From: CAZPQN01 sp964588795 | Lineage (GTDB): Bacteria > Fidelibacterota > UBA2242 | Direction: 5' to 3' | Length of the DNA: 64,000 nt | NCBI GenBank assembly: GCA_964588795.1 | Contig: CAZPQN010000003.1 | Coordinates: 1-64,000 of the forward strand | In this document: piece by piece, positions 7,962 to 16,314 of the stretch | How positions within the stretch are numbered: the first letter of the stretch is position 1 | How the letters are laid out: every line of letters starts with the position of its first letter | The notes under the pieces: generated by a model | Databases searched by the model: none | The model's input: only the letters and a program-made list of their open reading frames with translations | Told to the model about the DNA's origin: nothing | Program-made: the position numbers and the translations under genes

Positions 7962-9122
7962 TCAGGTGTTCTGGTAATCAGCAATAGCGGGTGGAAATGG
8001 AACAAGTCCCGGAAAGCGCTGCGCCAGACTGGTAGCAAACCAGAAATCGAGCTCGGCGCTGGAAGCCGGCGCGCGTCCTGTCACTTCCTCCCAGACTATC
8101 GGGCTTTCCATACAGAAATAGATCCACGGCGGGGTTTTGGTAGCTATCAGGATTTCATAGATGCGCCGGTATAAAGCAACTCGCATTGGACGCGGATAAC
8201 GCATTTTCTGATCCATCCCGCGCACCATTTCGCCGTAAATCAATTTACTCCGCGGGTAACGGGTCTTCATCTGGGTTTTGACCGCGGGGGGAAATCTAAG
8301 TGACCCTAAACTGATCCAGGCGATGCGCGTGGGATCCACGTGCTGGTAAAGCTCCCGGACGAGCCGGATGTATGCGTCAGTATAGTCGGGAAAAAGCAGG
8401 AGCGGATCAAAATGGAAACCAACTAAAAATCCGGCTTCCTGCGCCTGCCGGGCGGCTGTTAATCGGGCTGTCAATCGGGCACTGCCGTGCTCTTCCAGCG
8501 CAATTACTTCCGAAGGATTCAATGACCAAGCCAGGATCGTCCGTCCATTATGCGGCAGTTCTAACAGTTCCCGGATATGACTGGTCTTGGTCTTCAACTC
8601 CAAAACAGCATTCTGCAAACTAGCGAAGAACACAATCGCCTCCTTCGCAAACAACCTTGAACCGGGTAATGCCAGACTGTCACCCAGCTCGCCCGTGCCA
8701 AATCGAAAAAAGCGCCGGGGATTGTCACTTACCTGGCATTGAATATCATGAAAAATCGTCTGATAATCGGTATATATGACCGTTAAAGGTTGGTTGAGAT
8801 AATATTGTAAAATGCAATAGGAACAGCGCAAAGGACAGTTGAGAGTCTGGTTGATTACCTGATAACCACAACAAATGTAAGCGGACGATGTGCCCGGACA
8901 CGGTTTGACGAGAGACCCTTTCGATTGGGTGATGTACAGCACGGTCTTTGGATCGGTTTCCACGGGCAGATGCCGACCCGGGTCATCTCCGCACGGTATC
9001 AATTTAATCTTGGCAGAGCGGTGCGCAGAGATAACGTCTAACGTTAGGGCGTCATTCTGCACAGAAGAATCAACATAAATCAGGCTGATTCCCGCTGAGT
9101 TGACTCGGGAGTTTTTTTTCAT
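7962..9122 (-). CDS. Spore-photoproduct-lyase-like radical SAM protein
   Basis: This 386-residue protein carries a radical SAM cluster motif CxxxCxxC at C96, C100 and C103 (NCPLRCSYCIL). The TIM-barrel following it (FRFGTGELGDS, VGFHFDPLL, RIAWISLGSLRF) resembles SplB, which repairs the thymine dimer of UV-damaged spores. The host need not form spores; SPL-like proteins occur widely in non-sporulating bacteria, where the substrate is unknown. SPL also has a conserved cysteine outside the cluster. Cysteines flank this region (CPGTSS, YICCGYQ, IYFCMESP), but I cannot assign a catalytic one. The ATG overlaps the stop of the ParB-like gene by 4 bp (ATGA). It is the last gene of a four-gene operon starting at 11537. 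Confidence 0.8.
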   Translation of the reverse strand: MKKNSRVNSAGISLIYVDSSVQNDALTLDVISAHRSAKIKLIPCGDDPGRHLPVETDPKTVLYITQSKGSLVKPCPGTSSAYICCGYQVINQTLNCPLRCSYCILQYYLNQPLTVIYTDYQTIFHDIQCQVSDNPRRFFRFGTGELGDSLALPGSRLFAKEAIVFFASLQNAVLELKTKTSHIRELLELPHNGRTILAWSLNPSEVIALEEHGSARLTARLTAARQAQEAGFLVGFHFDPLLLFPDYTDAYIRLVRELYQHVDPTRIAWISLGSLRFPPAVKTQMKTRYPRSKLIYGEMVRGMDQKMRYPRPMRVALYRRIYEILIATKTPPWIYFCMESPIVWEEVTGRAPASSAELDFWFATSLAQRFPGLVPFPPAIADYQNT

Positions 9123-10081
9123 CCCGGCGATTCGGATTTGAGCTCGTCCAATAACGGGGATAGCTTTTGCAGTCCAGTACTGCTAAGGAAGTTGCGCAAA
9201 CTGACAAGGTCTTCGACGGTCCCAATCTCGACACTGAGGTGAAGAGTACCGCGCTCGAAGGTCGGATCCCAATCGATGCGCGTCGTGGCCGGCAAATCAA
9301 TTTGAGCAAGGCGTTTTTCCATCCGGGCGATTCTTCGGCTAAGATGCGGAAATCGCCGCCGAAATACCATTCGGCGCAGGTGAGTCAATGCGTGCACTTC
9401 AAACGGCCCGGGGCAAGTCCGGCGGAATTCCTTCTCGATCCGACGCAGAATCGTAGCAAAGTCCAACCCCTCCCGCAAGCCTGCTTCCGTAATATTTACC
9501 AGTAACTCGGAAAAAACACTTAATGAAGGGCGCAAAGCACCCACGAAATTGATAAACGTCTCTTGTTGTCCCGGTGTCAGCTCGCTGACCTGATTCCAGA
9601 GGGCGAACGGCGCTTTTTTAGCGATCAGGAATGCTTGTATCGACGGTACGACGTTGATCAGCTTCCGCAACTGCGGGACTAACCCGGAAAGTGATTTAAT
9701 TCCCGTCATCGCATGAATCAGATTATCGGCATCCGCCTGAGGAATTTTCAAATGGTTCATCAGTCGCGAAAGTCGCGCTACCTCGATCGGGTACAACTCG
9801 CGATGCTGGCGTACGAAGCGTGCCAGTTCCGTAAGCCAGTTCAGAGGGGCAGTCTGCTGGGGAAAAATTAGAGCAGGGATTTTGTCTGTGCCGACCTTCT
9901 CGAAAAGACCAAACCCAAACAACAGGCGATAACCCTGGGCTTGCTGATGAACGATAACTTCCGGTAGAATGGCAAGCTTGGACTTTTGATTCACATTCTG
10001 AATCCAGAAATCCTCTATAAAAACCCGGTAGAGGGGCGAGGAAGTTTTAATCTGCTGTGGAGAGAGGCGCTGAATGCGCAT
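9119..10081 (-). CDS. ParB/sulfiredoxin-like domain protein with degenerate motif
   Basis: Unrecognised protein of 320 residues from the ATG at 10079-10081 (MRIQRLSPQQIK). The frame opens further upstream to 10126, inside the preceding gene. Residues about 5-75 follow the ParB N-terminal pattern: a substrate strand, a short helix (KLAILPEVIVH), then GYRLLFGFGLFEKVG followed by IPALIF. This parallels 'GY-lv-GERR--Aa---g---IPaiv' of ParB proteins. The catalytic GERR box is replaced by GFGLFE, so nucleotide hydrolysis as in ParB is doubtful. The rest is mostly helical (about 90-270), with an arginine-rich segment near HLRRMVFRRRFPHLSRRI. It overlaps the glycosyltransferase gene by about 35 bp and the SPL-like gene by 4 bp, so the three are surely co-translated. 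The ParB resemblance is by eye. Confidence 0.6.
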   Translation of the reverse strand: MRIQRLSPQQIKTSSPLYRVFIEDFWIQNVNQKSKLAILPEVIVHQQAQGYRLLFGFGLFEKVGTDKIPALIFPQQTAPLNWLTELARFVRQHRELYPIEVARLSRLMNHLKIPQADADNLIHAMTGIKSLSGLVPQLRKLINVVPSIQAFLIAKKAPFALWNQVSELTPGQQETFINFVGALRPSLSVFSELLVNITEAGLREGLDFATILRRIEKEFRRTCPGPFEVHALTHLRRMVFRRRFPHLSRRIARMEKRLAQIDLPATTRIDWDPTFERGTLHLSVEIGTVEDLVSLRNFLSSTGLQKLSPLLDELKSESPG

Positions 10082-10919
10082 GGAATTTGTCCAGAATCCG
10101 TTGATATTCCTGCAGTTTATCGGCATAAATATTGGGCAGGTCAGGGTGTTTTGCTCGCCCCTGACTGAGGATAGACAGTTTGCGGACGATCTCGTTCAGC
10201 ACCAACTGGCGATAGGCATCGCTCATCTCCTCGGCTAAGATTTTCTCAAGAGCGCGCACGCGGTAACGATCCATTCCCCAGTATTTGCGCGATAATTGGT
10301 CGGAATGTCCACCCGTCTTGACAATCAGTTTTTCTTTCACCAGGCCGATTTGATACTTTAAGGCGACGCGCAACCAGAGATCATAGTCCTCGCAAACCGG
10401 CAGACTTTCATCGAATACTCCCACCGCATTGATGACACGCTGATGAATGATGGTCGCCGACGGACTGACTATGCATAAGGGTAAACAATAAGGGAAAATC
10501 CAGCCCCCATATTTGCGGTGCTTTAGCATGGGGTTGACGACTACTCCCCGCCGAATCCATTTTTCTTCCGTTTGCAATACCATTATTTCCGGATGCTCTT
10601 GCAGAAACTGCATTTGGCGCTCCAGTTTAGTGGGCAACCAGTAGTCGTCCGAATCCAAAAATGCTATCCAAGCTCCTTCCGATTTTTCCAGCCCAAGGTT
10701 GCGGGCAGCTGAGACGCCGCCGTGCAATTTGGAAAAATAGCGGATTTTATTTTGGTACTTGTTGATAATCCTTTGTGTATCGTCGGTACTTCCATCATCA
10801 ATGACTATCAGCTCACGATTCAGATAAGTTTGTTCCAGCACCGAAACGATAGCACGTTCCAGGGTCGCCTGCCGGTTGTACGTTGGGATGATAACCGATA
10901 TTTTGTGGGGATCGTCCAT
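10047..10919 (-). CDS. Family 2 glycosyltransferase (GT-A fold)
   Basis: The 290-residue protein begins with the classic GT2 core: VIIPTYNRQATLERAI, then VIDDGSTDDT, then AARNLGL, and the metal-binding DxD as LDSDDYW near residue 92. A second acidic motif (CEDYDLWLR) gives the probable catalytic base. It would transfer a sugar from a nucleotide sugar to an unknown acceptor at the cytoplasmic face; no membrane segment is seen. It starts 3 bp after the nucleosidase stop and runs into the ParB-like gene. A lone glycosyltransferase between a nucleosidase and a radical SAM gene, with no other polysaccharide genes near, is unusual. Confidence 0.88.
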   Translation of the reverse strand: MDDPHKISVIIPTYNRQATLERAIVSVLEQTYLNRELIVIDDGSTDDTQRIINKYQNKIRYFSKLHGGVSAARNLGLEKSEGAWIAFLDSDDYWLPTKLERQMQFLQEHPEIMVLQTEEKWIRRGVVVNPMLKHRKYGGWIFPYCLPLCIVSPSATIIHQRVINAVGVFDESLPVCEDYDLWLRVALKYQIGLVKEKLIVKTGGHSDQLSRKYWGMDRYRVRALEKILAEEMSDAYRQLVLNEIVRKLSILSQGRAKHPDLPNIYADKLQEYQRILDKFHAHSAPLSTAD

Positions 10920-10922
10920 GAT

Positions 10923-11537
10923 TTAGCTGGTCGTCAGCACCAAACGCAAAAAGATCGGTGTGGCTTCAGACAGTAATGACAAAGCAGATGAGAAATTCTC
11001 CTGAAATTGTTTCTCAGCATCGTCCCCGGCTTGATCACTGATTACTTTCAGGCAAAAAAAAGGAAGCCGGGTTTCCTGACAGATTTCGGCAATCCCAAAC
11101 GCTTCCATATCCACACCATCAGCCTGGCATAATTTCAGGAGCGAGCAACGCTGGGCCATACTGCTAACCGGAATGGAACTGGACAGAAGGGCGCCCCTCA
11201 GCCAGTGGCGCGGTATTTTTTTCAGCAATTCCTCCGGATAGCGCGGCGCTATCGAAGATAGACAAGTCTCATGCCAAAAGGCAAACTGAAGAGGGAAAAG
11301 AATCGTCAGAGGCACTATTGAGGGCTTTAAAGCTCCGGCGGTTCCGATATTGAGCACCAGATCATAAACTTTTCTCCGTAGTGCCTGCCGGATTTTTTGC
11401 GATACACGCTGCATCCCGATGCCGGTCACTAACCGGTCGGCAGTGAGTTTCAAATCGGGGAAAAAAGCTTTATCCTGCAAAGCCATCCAGCCGGCATTAA
11501 GCTCTTTTGCTGAAGCGGCGGTGATTAGTGCGTGCAA
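10923..11537 (-). CDS. MTAN-like nucleosidase (methylthioadenosine / SAH / 5'-deoxyadenosine type)
   Basis: This 204-residue protein keeps the residues that define MTA/SAH nucleosidases: E12 in the N-terminal segment (AASAKEL), the M144-E145 pair in GVDMEAFG and D168 in VISDQAG. Together these bind ribose and protonate adenine. The middle of the family sequence (glycine-rich GTAGAL and the following loop) is shorter than in E. coli MTAN (about 230 residues). Enzymes of this family also cleave 5'-deoxyadenosine, the by-product of radical SAM enzymes, which fits the SPL-like gene in the same operon. The start must be a TTG (11535-11537): the frame has an upstream stop six codons before and no ATG or GTG. 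An AGGG lies 13 nt upstream. Futalosine hydrolase is an alternative reading. Confidence 0.75.
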   Translation of the reverse strand: MHALITAASAKELNAGWMALQDKAFFPDLKLTADRLVTGIGMQRVSQKIRQALRRKVYDLVLNIGTAGALKPSIVPLTILFPLQFAFWHETCLSSIAPRYPEELLKKIPRHWLRGALLSSSIPVSSMAQRCSLLKLCQADGVDMEAFGIAEICQETRLPFFCLKVISDQAGDDAEKQFQENFSSALSLLSEATPIFLRLVLTTS

Positions 11538-11552
11538 GGCTGATGTGAATCC

Positions 11553-11568
11553 CTAACATTCTTGTTAG
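11553..11568. promoter_or_regulatory. Inverted repeat covering the nucleosidase ribosome-binding site
   Basis: CTAACA (11553-11558) and TGTTAG (11563-11568) form a perfect 6-bp inverted repeat with a 4-base spacer. Read on the minus strand, the right arm TGTTAG runs into GGATT, so the hairpin would partly cover the only SD-like sequence (TTAGGG) of the nucleosidase. It could be an operator or a translational control hairpin. Confidence 0.4.
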
Positions 11569-11644
11569 TGTACATGGCCGGTGGCTGTTGCCGGCTCTGC
11601 CCTTTTTTATTCCCAACTACCGACCTGTCTATGAAAGAGGCCAA

Positions 11645-11929
11645 TTAATCTGCAATGAGTTCGAGCTGATCTTCTTGTTCCTGGATCTCTGCCGGAGATG
11701 CTTTCGCCGGGAGAGCCAAGGCTTTGGTGACAATTTCCTTCCAGGCTTCTTTCTCCAAAATCATGTACCAGCCGCATTTGTTGCAGACCTTATAGTAGAC
11801 CTTGTTGCCGAAGTAGGCATGCTTCCGGTAGACAAGGTCTCCGCTACATTTCACGCATTTCTCATCGATTCGACTGTCGTAGCACTGGGCAGTGTTTTTT
11901 TTACCGGCATTGTTACTAATTTCACTCAT
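11645..11929 (-). CDS. Small zinc-ribbon protein, function unknown
   Basis: This 94-residue protein has two CxxC knuckles, C25-C28 (EKCVKCSG) and C49-C52 (KVCNKCGW). They lie 20 residues apart, which defines a zinc ribbon, with aromatic residues between (YFGNKVYYKV). An alanine-rich then acidic helical tail follows (PAEIQEQEDQLELIAD). I do not recognise the family. It lies alone and divergent from the YgfK-like gene. A possible promoter is TTGACA at 12044-12039 with CAATTT 17 bp on. It reads as a real gene because of the paired knuckles and good start context. Confidence 0.65.
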   Translation of the reverse strand: MSEISNNAGKKNTAQCYDSRIDEKCVKCSGDLVYRKHAYFGNKVYYKVCNKCGWYMILEKEAWKEIVTKALALPAKASPAEIQEQEDQLELIAD

Positions 11930-12117
11930 AGAATACCTAAAATAATTGGATGTTTGATTTTAATCGAGCATTCTGGATTGATTGTTTACTCCAATACCTA
12001 TTCCATCCGGGCTTTAAATTGTCATTTATTTCACTAATTGTCAAGGAATAATTTTCCAACCTGCCTAGAGCTTGTCTCTTTCGCGCCGTAAGTCTAATTT
12101 TAATTTGGAGTAAAATC

Positions 12118-15100
12118 ATGGACAAATTCATGCGTACCATCCCATTTGATCATCTGTTACACTGGATGCGGAGCGAGTGGCGGACAAATGCGCAGATTTT
12201 CGGTATTCCCAGAGCGACCTTTTTCAGGAAGGCTAATTCCCGGGTGTTTGCTTTACCCGGCGGATCCTGCGAATTACCTCTGGGCCCCGCCGCCGGACCG
12301 CATACCCAGCTGGCCCAAAATATCATTGCCGGTTATCTTACCGGTGCACGCTATTTCGAACTTAAAACCGTCCAGGTGCGCGATGATCTCGATATTGCCA
12401 AACCCTGTATTGACGCCGCCGGAGAAGGCTACAATTCCGAATGGTCTACCGAACTCAGTATCACCGACGCCGCTACCGAGTACCTGAAAGCCTGGCTGAG
12501 TCTGCCTTTCGTCAAATGCCTCATCCACCCCGATTCGCCTGCTGTGCAACCTGGCTATGTCTTCAACGTGAGTGTGGGTTATGACCTGAAAGGCATTCAG
12601 TCGCCAAAAGTTGATGGATTCCTCGACGTACTCACGGATGCCAGCAACCATCCGGACTGGCGTTCATTCCAGCAAATATTATACGAAAGCTTGTTGGAGC
12701 ATAAAACTCCAAGTCCTTCAACGATCGCAGACATTGTCGGCAATCTTGCCCCGCAAATTTCCACCTCAGTCACGCTTTCCACCATGCACGGTTGCCCTCC
12801 GCAGGAAATCGAGGCCATCTGCCGCCATCTTTTAGCGACGAAAAAAATGCATACCTATGTCAAACTAAATCCGACCTTGTTAGGTTATGCCGTAGTGCGG
12901 GATTTGTTAGATCGTCACGGATTTCAAAACATTCAACTCCAATCAGAGACTTTCGAGCATGATCTGCAGGGCACGGAGGCTTTCCCGATGCTCATGCGTC
13001 TCAAAGCTTTTGCGGCGCAGCACGATCGCTTCTTTGGCGTAAAACTATCCAACACTTTACCGGTGAAAAACACGCGGGGACGCCTACCCGGTTCCGAAAT
13101 TTACCTCTCCGGTCCTGCTCTGTATCCATTGACTATCAGCCTGGCAGGTCTAGTAGCCCAAACCTTTGATGGCAAATTGCCCATTTCCTATTGCGGGGGG
13201 CTTGATTACTTTAACCTGCTGGAGGTCGCTCGCACCGGTATTTATCCTCTGACATTAGCGACGAGTTTGCTCAAACCGGGTGGCTATTTGCGGCTGACTC
13301 AATTAAGTACTGCACTCGATACTTATCTGGACCAAATACCTGACAACCGGATTGATTTAGAACGTCTTGCCCAGCTGGTTGACTCTCTTCACAATTTCCG
13401 AAAAGTCAATGAGTTTGTTACTGTACCCGACCCGGGAAAATCCACCGAGAAATTGCCGCTCTTTGATTGCTTTACCGCACCTTGTCAGCAGGGATGCCCG
13501 ATAAGGCAGAACGTTCCGGATTATCTCTATCATCTCGAAAAGGGAGATGCTGACCGGGCGCTGGCGACGATCCTCGCGGATAATCCGCTCCCGCACATTA
13601 CCGGTTATATATGCGATCACCAGTGTCAGGTCAAATGTACGCGTAATTTCTATGAAAAAGCCCTGGCTGTCCGGGACTGTAAGAAGTGGGCGGCGGAAAA
13701 CAGTCGAGTCTCGCTTTCGTCTGCTCCTTGGCGGCGCAAAAGCCCGCTTTCAGTAAAGGTGGCAATCATTGGTGCCGGACCGGGCGGCCTGGCCTGTGCG
13801 GCTTTTTTAGCCCGATCGGGCGTATTGGTCACAATTTATGAAAAAGAAGCATCGGCTGGTGGAACAGTTCAGCATATCATACCAAAGTTCCGCTTACCCG
13901 ACTCGGTCATTGCTGAGGATATAAAAGCGGTTACTGCTCTCGGAGTAAAATTCATCACCAACTGGCCCGAGCCGATTGATATTCATAACCTCCATAATCA
14001 GGGATTCGGGTATGTTGTGATAGCAATCGGCGCCGGTCAATCCCGGCCACTTAACTTGGACGGTGCCAACGGTAAGATACTGGATTCACTGACCTTTCTG
14101 CGCACTTTCAAATCTGATCCGGGTTCGGTTCGACTCGGCAAGACCGTCGCAGTAGTGGGCGGCGGAAATTCTGCCATGGATGCCGCACGGGCGGCTTTGC
14201 GGGCGGACGGCGTGCGCACCGTTCATATTATCTACCGGCGCACTGTCAATGAAATGCCAGCAGACCGCGAGGAATTGGAAAACGCTCTGCGCGATGGCGC
14301 AATTTTTCACGAATTGCTAACCCCAGTCGAGTTCATATCCGGTAACCGTCTGAAATGCCAACGCCTGCGACTGGGGAAACTGGATTCATCAGGACGTCCG
14401 TATCCAATCCCGATCGAGAACAGCTTTTCCGAAATTCAGGTTGACTGTTTAATCGCCGCCATCGGAGAAGAAGCTGACCAGAGCTTTTTCGAGCGCAACG
14501 GGATCGTTCGGAAAGGCCTCTGGTACAATCCTAAAACGCTCGAAACCAATATCACCAACGTATTTATCGCCGGTGATGCACGGCGCGGTCCGGCTACAGT
14601 CGTCGAGGCCATCGCCGACGCCCGCACCATCGCCACGGTCATTTTGAAGCGTGAAAAAATAAAAAACTCACCGACTGTTAAACCAGCAAAGGAAATGGAA
14701 ATTATCGCCGACTTGTCCCTACGAAAAAGTTCTCTGCAATTACCCAACATCCAAAACGAAAACCGGACTCAAATCCAACAGGAAGCGATGCGCTGTCTGC
14801 ATTGCGATCTACTTTGTGGGCGATGCGTTGATGTTTGCCCCAATCGGGCGAACTTTGGAGTAAAAGTAAGCACCCCCGGATTTAAGGATATCCTCCAAAT
14901 CGTACACCTCGATGGCCTGTGCAACGCCTGCGGGAACTGCGTGACTTTTTGCCCCTACGATGGGGCTCCCTATCGCGACAAATTCACAATTTTCTGGGAT
15001 CGGCACGACTTCATTCAGAGCCGCAACTCGGGGGCCATCTACCTCGGAGAAGGCCGATTTTCAGTACGTCTGCGGAAAAAGTCTTTTACATACGCAGTTG

Positions 15101-15192
15101 GTTCGACTAACTCGCCAAAATTATCACCCCCGACTATCACCCGCGTGCTGGAACAGTTGTATCAGCAATATCGGTTCCTACTTTCCGTTTAG
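12118..15192 (+). CDS. ygfK: YgfK-like flavin/iron-sulfur oxidoreductase (annotated elsewhere as putative selenate reductase subunit)
   Basis: The 1024-residue chain has the full YgfK layout. The N-terminal part (about 1-430) is dihydroorotate-dehydrogenase-like (GGSCELPLGPAAGPHTQLAQ, STMHGCPPQEIEAICRHL). It is followed by a GltD-type iron-sulfur segment with C451, C456 and C460. An FAD-binding motif (IIGAGPGG near 551) and an NAD(P)H motif (VVGGGNSAMDAA near 679) come next. The C-terminal ferredoxin has two cysteine clusters starting at C893 (CLHCDLLCGRC) and C935 (CNACGNCVTFCP). In E. coli and clostridia ygfK belongs to a gene set with ssnA, hyuA and ygeWXY linked to anaerobic purine use; its exact reaction is not settled. 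Here ssnA and an allantoinase-like gene lie 10 kb away on the other strand. GGAG lies 10 nt before the ATG. Confidence 0.88.
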   Translation: MDKFMRTIPFDHLLHWMRSEWRTNAQIFGIPRATFFRKANSRVFALPGGSCELPLGPAAGPHTQLAQNIIAGYLTGARYFELKTVQVRDDLDIAKPCIDAAGEGYNSEWSTELSITDAATEYLKAWLSLPFVKCLIHPDSPAVQPGYVFNVSVGYDLKGIQSPKVDGFLDVLTDASNHPDWRSFQQILYESLLEHKTPSPSTIADIVGNLAPQISTSVTLSTMHGCPPQEIEAICRHLLATKKMHTYVKLNPTLLGYAVVRDLLDRHGFQNIQLQSETFEHDLQGTEAFPMLMRLKAFAAQHDRFFGVKLSNTLPVKNTRGRLPGSEIYLSGPALYPLTISLAGLVAQTFDGKLPISYCGGLDYFNLLEVARTGIYPLTLATSLLKPGGYLRLTQLSTALDTYLDQIPDNRIDLERLAQLVDSLHNFRKVNEFVTVPDPGKSTEKLPLFDCFTAPCQQGCPIRQNVPDYLYHLEKGDADRALATILADNPLPHITGYICDHQCQVKCTRNFYEKALAVRDCKKWAAENSRVSLSSAPWRRKSPLSVKVAIIGAGPGGLACAAFLARSGVLVTIYEKEASAGGTVQHIIPKFRLPDSVIAEDIKAVTALGVKFITNWPEPIDIHNLHNQGFGYVVIAIGAGQSRPLNLDGANGKILDSLTFLRTFKSDPGSVRLGKTVAVVGGGNSAMDAARAALRADGVRTVHIIYRRTVNEMPADREELENALRDGAIFHELLTPVEFISGNRLKCQRLRLGKLDSSGRPYPIPIENSFSEIQVDCLIAAIGEEADQSFFERNGIVRKGLWYNPKTLETNITNVFIAGDARRGPATVVEAIADARTIATVILKREKIKNSPTVKPAKEMEIIADLSLRKSSLQLPNIQNENRTQIQQEAMRCLHCDLLCGRCVDVCPNRANFGVKVSTPGFKDILQIVHLDGLCNACGNCVTFCPYDGAPYRDKFTIFWDRHDFIQSRNSGAIYLGEGRFSVRLRKKSFTYAVGSTNSPKLSPPTITRVLEQLYQQYRFLLSV

Positions 15193-15241
15193 TACAGTAA
15201 ATTTTTCGCATACAAATTTCGTCCAGATTTAAAAATACTTT

Positions 15242-15270
15242 CATAATTAGGTGCACCTAATTAAATTAGG
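15242..15270 (+). promoter_or_regulatory. DtxR/IdeR-type operator and -10 of the feo operon
   Basis: A perfect 14-bp palindrome, TTAGGTGCACCTAA, lies at 15247-15260. A further ATTAGG half-site at 15264-15269 continues the pattern. TTAGG-N4-CCTAA is the core of DtxR/IdeR iron boxes. The left arm overlaps CATAAT at 15242-15247, a good -10, so a bound repressor would block initiation. The regulator gene starts at 15278, which suggests autoregulation by iron or manganese. Confidence 0.75.
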
Positions 15271-15277
15271 ACTACTT

Positions 15278-16069
15278 ATGAAAGAGCATTTTCCAACACC
15301 GATTTTATCGCAAAGCCAGGAAGATTATCTGAAAATCATCCTGGAGCTGATCAATGTCAAGCGGGTAGCGCGAATCAAGGAAATCGCCCAGCAGAAAAAT
15401 GTCAGTATGCCGTCGGTAACGGAAGCCGTGCAGAAATTAGCCGCTGATGGTCTGGTCAATTATAGTGCCCGGGAATTTGTCGAGCTAACCGCACAGGGAG
15501 CGCATGCCGCCCGGAACTTATCCATGCGTCATCTTTTCCTGCGCAATTTTTTAATTGATATTCTTAGTATCCCGCCGGACCAGGCCAATAGCGAAGCCTG
15601 CGCCTTGGAACACTATCTGAGTGAAAACACCCTGGAACGTCTGATTTTGCTTTACCAGTTTATCAGCAGTTGTCCGAATAATGAAACCCGCTTCCTGAAG
15701 GATTTCCGGCAGTGTCTGGCGGTATCTTCTACTCACTCACCGCAAAAAGGTGCGTGCCCGGAATGTTTTATTCAGACCCATTTTCCGCATCTGCTTGACG
15801 ACCAGCGGACGATTCATTTACTCTTATCGGAATTGCAGGAGGGCCAGACCGGGATAGTGGTCATGCTCGGACCGGATGCCGAGCGACGACATGCGCTGAT
15901 TGCCCGGGGGTTAGTGCCGGGATGTTCAGTGCATTTAGTGCGCAAAGGTACGCTTGAAAAGCCCTATGAACTGCTGACAACTGCAGGACAAATCCGGCTT
16001 GAGACGCAGTTCGCTCAATACATTGAAATGGCCCTGAGGGTTGACGAAAACGAGCAAAACCAGCCATGA
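15278..16069 (+). CDS. DtxR-family metal-dependent repressor with C-terminal FeoA/SH3 domain
   Basis: From the ATG at 15278 (AGGA upstream) the protein has 263 residues. An earlier GTG frame start at 15251 lies inside the operator and is unlikely. The N-terminal winged helix-turn-helix (QEDYLKIILELI to ELTAQGAHAA) is followed by the metal-binding and dimerisation domain with the typical ACALEHYLS motif. A segment CPECFIQTHFPH comes next, then a C-terminal FeoA-like SH3 domain (LQEGQTGIVVMLG to QFAQYIEMAL). Such proteins bind Fe(II) or Mn(II) and repress uptake genes. The gene overlaps feoA by 4 bp (ATGA) and feoA overlaps feoB the same way, so regulator and transporter are one transcript under the palindrome just upstream. 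Confidence 0.9.
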   Translation: MKEHFPTPILSQSQEDYLKIILELINVKRVARIKEIAQQKNVSMPSVTEAVQKLAADGLVNYSAREFVELTAQGAHAARNLSMRHLFLRNFLIDILSIPPDQANSEACALEHYLSENTLERLILLYQFISSCPNNETRFLKDFRQCLAVSSTHSPQKGACPECFIQTHFPHLLDDQRTIHLLLSELQEGQTGIVVMLGPDAERRHALIARGLVPGCSVHLVRKGTLEKPYELLTTAGQIRLETQFAQYIEMALRVDENEQNQP

Positions 16070-16314
16070 CCAAGACGATCAGTCCTATTTTACTGAGCCA
16101 GGTGCCGACAGGGAATTGCTTCACGATCCGCCGCGTCCTGGCGCGCGGTGAAGTAGGCCAACGCTTAATCGACTTTGGATTTATAAAAAAACGTACCGGC
16201 CGTGTGATTCGCGAAGCTCTGCTTAAAGATCCGATTGAAATTGAGTTGGGGTCGACTCTTATTTCACTGCGCCGGAGTGAAGCCGCTTTGGTAGAAGTCG
16301 AGCCGGTCGAATGA
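16066..16314 (+). CDS. feoA: FeoA ferrous iron transport accessory protein
   Basis: This small cytoplasmic SH3-like protein of 82 residues works with the FeoB transporter. The family pattern of a glycine-rich turn after the first strand is visible (GEVGQRLIDFGF), as is the C-terminal SLRRSEAALVEVEPV, which matches 'isLRk~eA~~I~v'. It is coupled by 4-bp overlaps to the DtxR-type gene before and feoB after. Confidence 0.88.
   Translation: MTKTISPILLSQVPTGNCFTIRRVLARGEVGQRLIDFGFIKKRTGRVIREALLKDPIEIELGSTLISLRRSEAALVEVEPVE

Noticed and set aside
7962..9122. A true spore photoproduct lyase, implying a spore former
   Set aside because: Only the radical SAM fold and general SPL pattern are visible. 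No sporulation gene is in the window, and the organism has an outer membrane.
11574..11607. GCCGG/CCGGC hairpin followed by T-rich sequence as a plus-strand terminator
   Set aside because: No plus-strand gene ends there; both flanking genes are on the minus strand, for which the order of stem and T-tract is wrong.
12118..15192. Reading the YgfK-like protein as a genuine selenate reductase
   Set aside because: There is no molybdopterin domain and no selenate-reduction partner nearby. The name is a legacy annotation and the gene belongs with purine-use genes.
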